In this document: in pieces, positions 13,395 to 17,950 of the stretch | How positions within the stretch are numbered: position 1 is the stretch's first letter | How the letters are laid out: each line of letters begins with the position of its first letter | Translations under genes and position numbers: made by a program | Notes under the pieces: model-generated | The model's database searches: none | What the model was told of the DNA's origin: nothing | What the model saw: only the letters and a program-made list of their open reading frames with translations | Assembly: GCA_964565715.1 (NCBI GenBank) | Contig: CAZMGG010000117.1 | Coordinates: forward strand, 1-17,950 | Length of the DNA stretch: 17,950 nucleotides | Reading direction: 5' to 3' | Origin: CAZMGG01 sp964565715 | GTDB lineage: Bacteria; Planctomycetota; UBA1135; UBA2386

Positions 13395-15158
13395 ATGAAG
13401 CGATCGCCCGCCGCTCGTCTGCTGCTGGCCCTGCTCCTGTCCGGCGGCGCCGTCGCCCAGGACGCCACCGTGCCGGCGATCGGCAGCAGGGTGACCGCCG
13501 GCTTCACCGACGTGCGCTGGCTGCCGCGCACGCTGCCGGACCTGCGGGCCGAACGGGCGACGGTGCTGTTCTTCACCGGCGTCGACTGCCCGCTGGTGCG
13601 GCGCTACCTGCCGCGGCTGCAGGAGCTGGCGCTGGAGTTCGGCCCGCGCGGCGTGGTGTTCGTCGCGGTCAACAGCCAGGCTGGCGAGGGCCTCACCGAT
13701 GCCGCGGCGCAGGTGGTGGAACTGGCACCGGCGCTCGTGGCCGGCAAGGACTTCGACGGCGCCCTGGCGCGGGCCTGCGGCGTCGACCGCAGCGCCGCCG
13801 CGGTGGTGCTGGATGCCGGCCAACGCCTCGTCTTCCGTGGCCGGATCGACGGCCAGTACCGTTACTCGGGGGCGGCGCCGCAGCGCGGCCGCGAGGACCT
13901 GCGGCAGGCGCTGACCGAACTGCTCGACGGCGCGGCGGTGTCGGTGGCGGCGACCGCCTGGGAGGGCTGCAAGCTGACGTTCCCGACGGCGGTCGGGCCG
14001 AACACGGCGACCTGGGCCGATGGCATCGGCGCGCTGGTGCAGCGGGCCTGCCAGGACTGTCACCGGCCCGGCGGTGAGGGGCCCTTCGACCTGCTGACCG
14101 CCGACGACCTGCGCCGCCGTGCGGCGATGGTGGCGGAGGTGGTGGCCCAGGGCCGCATGCCGCCGTGGTACGGCAGCGAGCGGCACGGCGCGTTCGTCAA
14201 CCACCGCGGCCTCGGCACCGCCGAACGCGAACTGCTGCTGGGCTGGCTTCTGGCCGGCGCGCCGGCCGGTGATCCGGAGCGGGCGCCGGCGCCGCGGCAG
14301 TTTGCCGAGGGGCCGTGGCGGATGGGCGAGCCGGACCTGGTGCTGAAGGTGCCGGTGCCGATCCGGGTGCCGGCGGACGGCTACGTTCCCTACAAGTACT
14401 TCGTGCTGCCGTTCCACTTCGCGCACGACACCTGGGTCGAGGCGATCGAGATCCGGCCGGAGAACCGCCGGGTGCTGCACCACTGCAACCTGGCGCGCGT
14501 GAGGCTGGGCGAGAAGTTCACCCAGGACGGTTTCGTGACCGGCTACGTGCCCGGCGGCGATCCGATGGTGCTCGACCCGGGCACCGCGGTGCGGATCCCG
14601 AAGGGCTCGGCGCTGGCGCTGCAGGCGCACTACGTGACCACCGGGCAGGCCGAGGTGGACCACCTGTCGGTGGGGCTGCGCTTCCCGCGGCAGCTGGTGC
14701 AGAAGGAGCTGCAGGTGATGATCGCCGCCGACTTCCGGTTCGAGATCCCGCCGGGCGCGCGGGCGCATCCGGTGCGGGCGGTCCGGCGCTTCCCGGCCGA
14801 CGCGCTCGGCATCGGCCTGTTCGTGCACATGCACCTGCGCGGCCGCGACATGCGGGTCACCGCGCAGCCGCCGGACGGCGAGCCGGAGTCGCTGCTGCTG
14901 GTGCCGGGCTATGCCTTCGACTGGCAGCAGTCCTACCGCTGGGACACCGCCGGCCGGCCGTTCGCCCGCGGCACCCGCATCGAGGCCCTGGCCCACTTCG
15001 ACAACTCGGCGTGGAACCCGTTCAACCCCGATCCGACGGTGCCGGTGCGGTTCGGCCTCGAGACCGAGGACGAGATGATGTACGCGTTCCTGTTCTGGGT
15101 GGAACGCGACCAGCGGCTCGGCCTGCGCATCGATCCGGCGACCGGCCGGGTGCGCTAG
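13395..15158 (+). CDS. exported redoxin / cytochrome c / copper type II monooxygenase-like fusion
   Basis: A 587-residue three-module periplasmic protein. Signal peptide: residues 1-22 (ends AVAQ). Module 1 (about 28-185) is a thioredoxin-fold redoxin with VDCPLVRRYLP, a single Cys65 and no resolving Cys beside it. Module 2 (about 195-275) carries one heme-c motif, CQDCH (219-223), with Met255 in RMPPW as likely axial ligand. Module 3 (about 300-587) resembles peptidylglycine/dopamine beta-monooxygenases. It keeps the six copper ligand positions I know from PHM: His362-His363 and His412 for one copper, and His478, His480 and Met561 (in DEMM) for the other. By family it would hydroxylate C-H bonds or transfer oxygen; the substrate and electron donor are unknown, though the heme could supply electrons. 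The ATG at 13395 gives the signal peptide directly. Confidence 0.88.
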   Translation: MKRSPAARLLLALLLSGGAVAQDATVPAIGSRVTAGFTDVRWLPRTLPDLRAERATVLFFTGVDCPLVRRYLPRLQELALEFGPRGVVFVAVNSQAGEGLTDAAAQVVELAPALVAGKDFDGALARACGVDRSAAAVVLDAGQRLVFRGRIDGQYRYSGAAPQRGREDLRQALTELLDGAAVSVAATAWEGCKLTFPTAVGPNTATWADGIGALVQRACQDCHRPGGEGPFDLLTADDLRRRAAMVAEVVAQGRMPPWYGSERHGAFVNHRGLGTAERELLLGWLLAGAPAGDPERAPAPRQFAEGPWRMGEPDLVLKVPVPIRVPADGYVPYKYFVLPFHFAHDTWVEAIEIRPENRRVLHHCNLARVRLGEKFTQDGFVTGYVPGGDPMVLDPGTAVRIPKGSALALQAHYVTTGQAEVDHLSVGLRFPRQLVQKELQVMIAADFRFEIPPGARAHPVRAVRRFPADALGIGLFVHMHLRGRDMRVTAQPPDGEPESLLLVPGYAFDWQQSYRWDTAGRPFARGTRIEALAHFDNSAWNPFNPDPTVPVRFGLETEDEMMYAFLFWVERDQRLGLRIDPATGRVR

Positions 15159-15164
15159 GCGCCG

Positions 15165-16409
15165 CTACTCGGCGGCGACGGGCTCCGGCGGCAGCTTCTC
15201 GATCCGGATCCGCTCGGCACGCTTGTTGTTCGCCTTGGTCACCGTGAAGCGGTGGCCGGCGTAGACCAGGTCCTGGCCCGCCTCGGGCACGCCGCCGAGC
15301 CGTTCGGCCAGGAAGCCCGACAGGGTCTTGCTGTCCACCTCGCTGTCGTCGATGCCGAGCTGGCGGAACACGGGCCGCACCTCGGCGATGCCGCGGCAGA
15401 GCAGCGAGCCGTCCGGCCGTTCCAGCAGGTGGGTGACGTCCTCGTCCAGTTCGTCCTCGATCTCGCCGACGATCTCCTCCAGCACGTCCTCCAGGGTGAC
15501 GATGCCCTGGATGCCGCCGTACTCGTCGACCACCATGGCCATGTGCCGCTTCTCCTTCTGGAACTGGCGCAGCACGTGGTTGAGGGCGGCGGTCTCCGGC
15601 ACCACCAGCAGCGGCACCAGCAGTTCGCTCCAGTCCGGCGCCGGCCGCGTGCGCAGGTGGAACAGCAGCTCCTTGCTCAGCACGATCCCCTCGGCCTGGT
15701 CCAGATCGCCGGTCGGCGTGAACGGGAAGCGGCTGTGGCCCGAGCGGCGGACCACCGACAGGTTCTCCTCGATCGGCCGGTTGCCGGCGAGGTAGGCGAC
15801 GCGGGTGCGGGTGACCATCACGTCGCGGGCGCGCAGATCGCGCAGACGGGTGGCGCCCTCGATGATGCCGGCGGTCAGCGTGCCGACCTTGCCCTGGCTG
15901 CGGCCGGCGGTGGCCAGCAGCCGGATCTCCTCGAGGAACGCGGTCTGGTTCGCGCTGCGCCGGCGCAGCAGCGCGGTGAGTCGCTGGGTCACCAGCAGGA
16001 CCGGCCACACCAGCCAGACCAGCCAGTGGACGACGTGGGTGACGGGCACCGCCAGGGCGTCGGCGTGGCCGACGCCGAGGGTCTTCGGCACGATCTCGGT
16101 CAGCAGCAGCACGCCGATGGTGAAGGCGATCACGAACCAGACCGGCGAGAGGTGGGGCAGCGCTTCCTCGAGCTGCGCACCCGCCACGGCGGCGCCGGCG
16201 GTGTGGGCCACGGTGTTGAGGACCAGGATGGCCGAGATCGGGATGTCGGGCTGATGGCGGAATCGGCGCAGGATCAGGCCTGCCGACGAGCCGGTCTGGG
16301 CCAGGCGCTCGACGCGCGGGTTGCTCAGGCTGAGCAGGACCGCCTCGCACAGCGAGCAGAGGAAGGACACCACCAGCGCGACGGTGACGGCAACAACGAA
16401 CAGTAGCAT
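15165..16409 (-). CDS. CNNM/CorC (HlyC) family membrane protein with CBS pair
   Basis: A 414-residue protein of the hemolysin-C/CorC/CNNM family, members of which are linked to magnesium or cobalt efflux and ion homeostasis. Modules: an N-terminal DUF21 membrane domain (about 1-190) starting with a hydrophobic helix and the conserved LCEAVLLSLSNPRVE (about 20-34), with a TEIVPKTLG motif (about 105-113). Next come a CBS pair (about 195-315) containing RDVMVTRTRV and HMAMVVDEYGGIQGIVTLED, and a C-terminal CorC_HlyC domain (about 325-405). The CBS pair should bind an adenine nucleotide. The ATG at 16409 places the first helix at the N-terminus, as usual. It follows the acyl-CoA dehydrogenase gene by 51 bp on the same strand and converges with the copper-protein gene with a 6-bp gap. 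Confidence 0.93.
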   Translation of the reverse strand: MLLFVVAVTVALVVSFLCSLCEAVLLSLSNPRVERLAQTGSSAGLILRRFRHQPDIPISAILVLNTVAHTAGAAVAGAQLEEALPHLSPVWFVIAFTIGVLLLTEIVPKTLGVGHADALAVPVTHVVHWLVWLVWPVLLVTQRLTALLRRRSANQTAFLEEIRLLATAGRSQGKVGTLTAGIIEGATRLRDLRARDVMVTRTRVAYLAGNRPIEENLSVVRRSGHSRFPFTPTGDLDQAEGIVLSKELLFHLRTRPAPDWSELLVPLLVVPETAALNHVLRQFQKEKRHMAMVVDEYGGIQGIVTLEDVLEEIVGEIEDELDEDVTHLLERPDGSLLCRGIAEVRPVFRQLGIDDSEVDSKTLSGFLAERLGGVPEAGQDLVYAGHRFTVTKANNKRAERIRIEKLPPEPVAAE

Positions 16410-16460
16410 CGGCCCACGCCAGCGTAGGCGCCGGCACCGCCGGGGGCCAATGGCCGGTGG

Positions 16461-17950
16461 CTAACCGATGCCGGCCGGATCGGCGTGGTCGGGCATGGCG
16501 CCTCCCAGCAGCCGGTACTCCTCGAGGGTGAAGCTGTCGACGGCGATGGCGGCCTGCCGCGCCGTCTCGGCGTCGCGCACGAGCTGGGCCTCGGCCTCGC
16601 TGACCAGGCCCTGCTGCAGGGCCGCCTGCAGCACGTCGGCCGGGCGGCCGCGGGCGAGGCTGCCCTGCTTCTGGGCGTCCTTCAGCCGGCGCTGCACGGC
16701 AAAGGCCTCGCTGCACAGCCGCAGCGCGTGTTCCAGGCGGCCGAGACCCGAGGTCGGGTCCTCGTCCAGGTGCACCAGCGGCGTCAGCCGGTCGCGCTGC
16801 GGGCCCGGCTGCAGCAGCACCCGCGCCGCCTTCTGGCCCAGCCGGTCGCTGGGACCCGTGCCGATCGGGTTGAGGCGCGACCAGAGCGCCAGCGGCCCGC
16901 GCAGCAGCCAGCCGAGCCCCGGCACCGGCAGGTTCTGGTAGAGCCCGTCGAAGCCCTGCTGCATCTGCCGCAGGGCGTGTTCCATCGCCCAGCGCATCAG
17001 CGGCAGGTCCTCGGCCTTGCGACCCTCGGCCTCGAACCGCCGCAGCACGGCGCTGCCGAGGTAGAGCCACGAGAACACGTCGGCGAAGCGGCCGGTCACC
17101 TTCTCGCGCCGCTTCAGGTCGCCGCCGAGCGCGCCCATCGCCACATCGGCGAGGAACGCGAAGCTGGCCGACCCCCAGGCCAGCTTGCGCCAATAGGGCG
17201 CGGCCGCGCCGCTCTGCGGCGAACGGCTGAGCCGGCCGCGGGTCACGCTCAGCAGCAGGGCGCGAGTGGCGTTCCGCACGACGTGGCCGATGTGGCCCCA
17301 GAAGGCGCGATCGAACGCCGGCAGATCGCCGCGCCCCAGCGCGTCGATCTCGCGGAAGGCGAACGGATGGCAGCGGATCGCCCCCTGGCCGAAGATCATC
17401 AGCGTGCGGGTCAGGATGTTGGCGCCCTCGACGGTGATGCAGATCGGCGTGCCCATGTAGCCGTGCGCCAGCAGGTTGCGCGGGCCCCGCGAGATCGCCG
17501 CGCCGCCCATCACGTCCATCCCGTCGTTGATCACCTGCCGCCACAGCTCGGTGCTGTGGAACTTGGTCATCGCGGTCACCACCGCCGGCTTCTGGCCCTG
17601 GTCGAGCCCGCCGCAGGTGTAGCGGCGCGCCGCCTCCAGCAGGTAGGCGGCGCCGGCGATGCGCGCCAGCGGCTCTTCGATGCCCTCGAAGCGGCCGATC
17701 GGCAGGCCGAACTGCTGCCGCACCGCCGCGTAGGCGCCGACCGCCCGCGCCACCAGCTGCGCGCCGCCGGTGCTGGTGGCCGGCAGCGAGATGCCGCGGC
17801 CCGCCGCCAGGCACTCCATCAGCATCTGCCAGCCGCGGCCACAGCCCTCGCGGCCGCCGATCACGGCTTCCTCGAGCGGCACCACCACGTCGTGGCCCTG
17901 GGTCGGGCAGTTGTAGAACGGCACGCCCATCGGGTCGTGCCGCCGGCCCA
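16461..17950 (-). CDS. fadE: acyl-CoA dehydrogenase, FadE type (C-terminal part, runs off right edge)
   Basis: The C-terminal ~495 residues of a long FAD-dependent acyl-CoA dehydrogenase that catalyses the first step of fatty-acid beta-oxidation. The frame stays open through the window edge (...RRHDPMGVPFYNCP), so the N-terminal third is outside; an internal ATG at 17930 is not the start. Landmarks match E. coli FadE (814 residues) in order: GRGISLPATSTGGA, RQQFGLPIGRFEGIEEP, CITVEGANILTRTLMIFGQG, IRCHPFAFREIDAL, HIGHVVRN, LGGDLKRREKVTGRFADV, and the long C-terminal DUF1974 extension to EAQLVRDAETAR. TEGANILTR-type residues in the FAD/acyl pocket are conserved. It is probably followed by the CorC-like gene in one transcript. 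Whether it is involved in long- or medium-chain acyl-CoA cannot be read here. Confidence 0.93.
   Translation of the reverse strand, partial: GRRHDPMGVPFYNCPTQGHDVVVPLEEAVIGGREGCGRGWQMLMECLAAGRGISLPATSTGGAQLVARAVGAYAAVRQQFGLPIGRFEGIEEPLARIAGAAYLLEAARRYTCGGLDQGQKPAVVTAMTKFHSTELWRQVINDGMDVMGGAAISRGPRNLLAHGYMGTPICITVEGANILTRTLMIFGQGAIRCHPFAFREIDALGRGDLPAFDRAFWGHIGHVVRNATRALLLSVTRGRLSRSPQSGAAAPYWRKLAWGSASFAFLADVAMGALGGDLKRREKVTGRFADVFSWLYLGSAVLRRFEAEGRKAEDLPLMRWAMEHALRQMQQGFDGLYQNLPVPGLGWLLRGPLALWSRLNPIGTGPSDRLGQKAARVLLQPGPQRDRLTPLVHLDEDPTSGLGRLEHALRLCSEAFAVQRRLKDAQKQGSLARGRPADVLQAALQQGLVSEAEAQLVRDAETARQAAIAVDSFTLEEYRLLGGAMPDHADPAGIG

Noticed and set aside
16410..16460. GGCC-AAT-GGCC hairpin between the FadE and CorC-like genes as a terminator
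   Set aside because: It has a 4-bp stem with no T-tract, and the two genes are closely spaced on the same strand.
15022..17814. Minus-strand frame of about 930 codons overlapping the CorC-like and FadE genes
   Set aside because: It is a shifted-frame shadow of two well-recognised genes on the same strand, with Arg/Ala/Gly-rich composition and no domain pattern.

Overview
This window is about 18 kb of very GC-rich bacterial DNA. The body is roughly 70% G+C by eye, with near-saturated G/C at third codon positions. Several traits point to the phylum Planctomycetota: secreted proteins with repeated beta-rich domains, a Tat-exported lipoprotein sugar isomerase, a redoxin/cytochrome c/copper-oxygenase fusion, and a general lack of Shine-Dalgarno motifs. 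This assignment is an inference from gene content; another high-GC phylum cannot be excluded without phylogeny. No rRNA, tRNA, CRISPR array, transposase or integrase was seen. The longest gap between genes is only about 114 bp.

Layout. (1) Bases 1-~620: a lower-GC left edge (about 56% G+C over the first 300 bases, counted by hand) with an unrecognised reading frame open to the window edge and a small two- or three-helix membrane protein. (2) 718-6339, plus strand: a tight five-gene run. It holds an ABC-2-type exporter (ATPase and permease) followed by a ribose-type sugar importer (binding lipoprotein, double ATPase, permease). Three of its four junctions are 4-bp start/stop overlaps. (3) 6347-8593, minus strand: a secreted protein built on a duplicated ~180-residue domain, preceded by a small zinc-ribbon gene interrupted by an in-frame TGA. 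(4) 8708-9610, plus strand: an ATP-grasp ligase resembling the cycloserine-pathway enzyme DcsG. (5) 9621-10931, minus strand: an exported M20D amidohydrolase. It diverges from a Tat-lipoprotein sugar phosphate isomerase/epimerase (11020-11925, plus strand). (6) 11936-13347, minus strand: an EamA-family exporter overlapping a membrane-anchored protein that resembles invertebrate-type (destabilase) lysozyme. (7) 13395-15158, plus strand: an exported redoxin + cytochrome c + copper type II monooxygenase-like protein. (8) 15165-17950, minus strand: a CorC/HlyC-type CBS-domain membrane protein and the C-terminal part of a FadE-type acyl-CoA dehydrogenase that runs off the right edge.

How the genes work together: the importer run is the only clear functional unit. 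Import of a sugar or similar solute is likely; the substrate cannot be read from the sequence. The remaining genes look like general chromosomal functions in short units. They cover envelope proteins, peptide/amide hydrolysis, small-molecule export, periplasmic redox chemistry and fatty-acid beta-oxidation. I do not see one dedicated multi-gene novel system. The observations most worth following are the in-frame TGA with a SECIS-like hairpin in the zinc-ribbon gene, the complete copper-ligand set in the redoxin/heme/copper fusion, the bacterial i-type-lysozyme-like protein, and the uniformly compact convergent gene ends.
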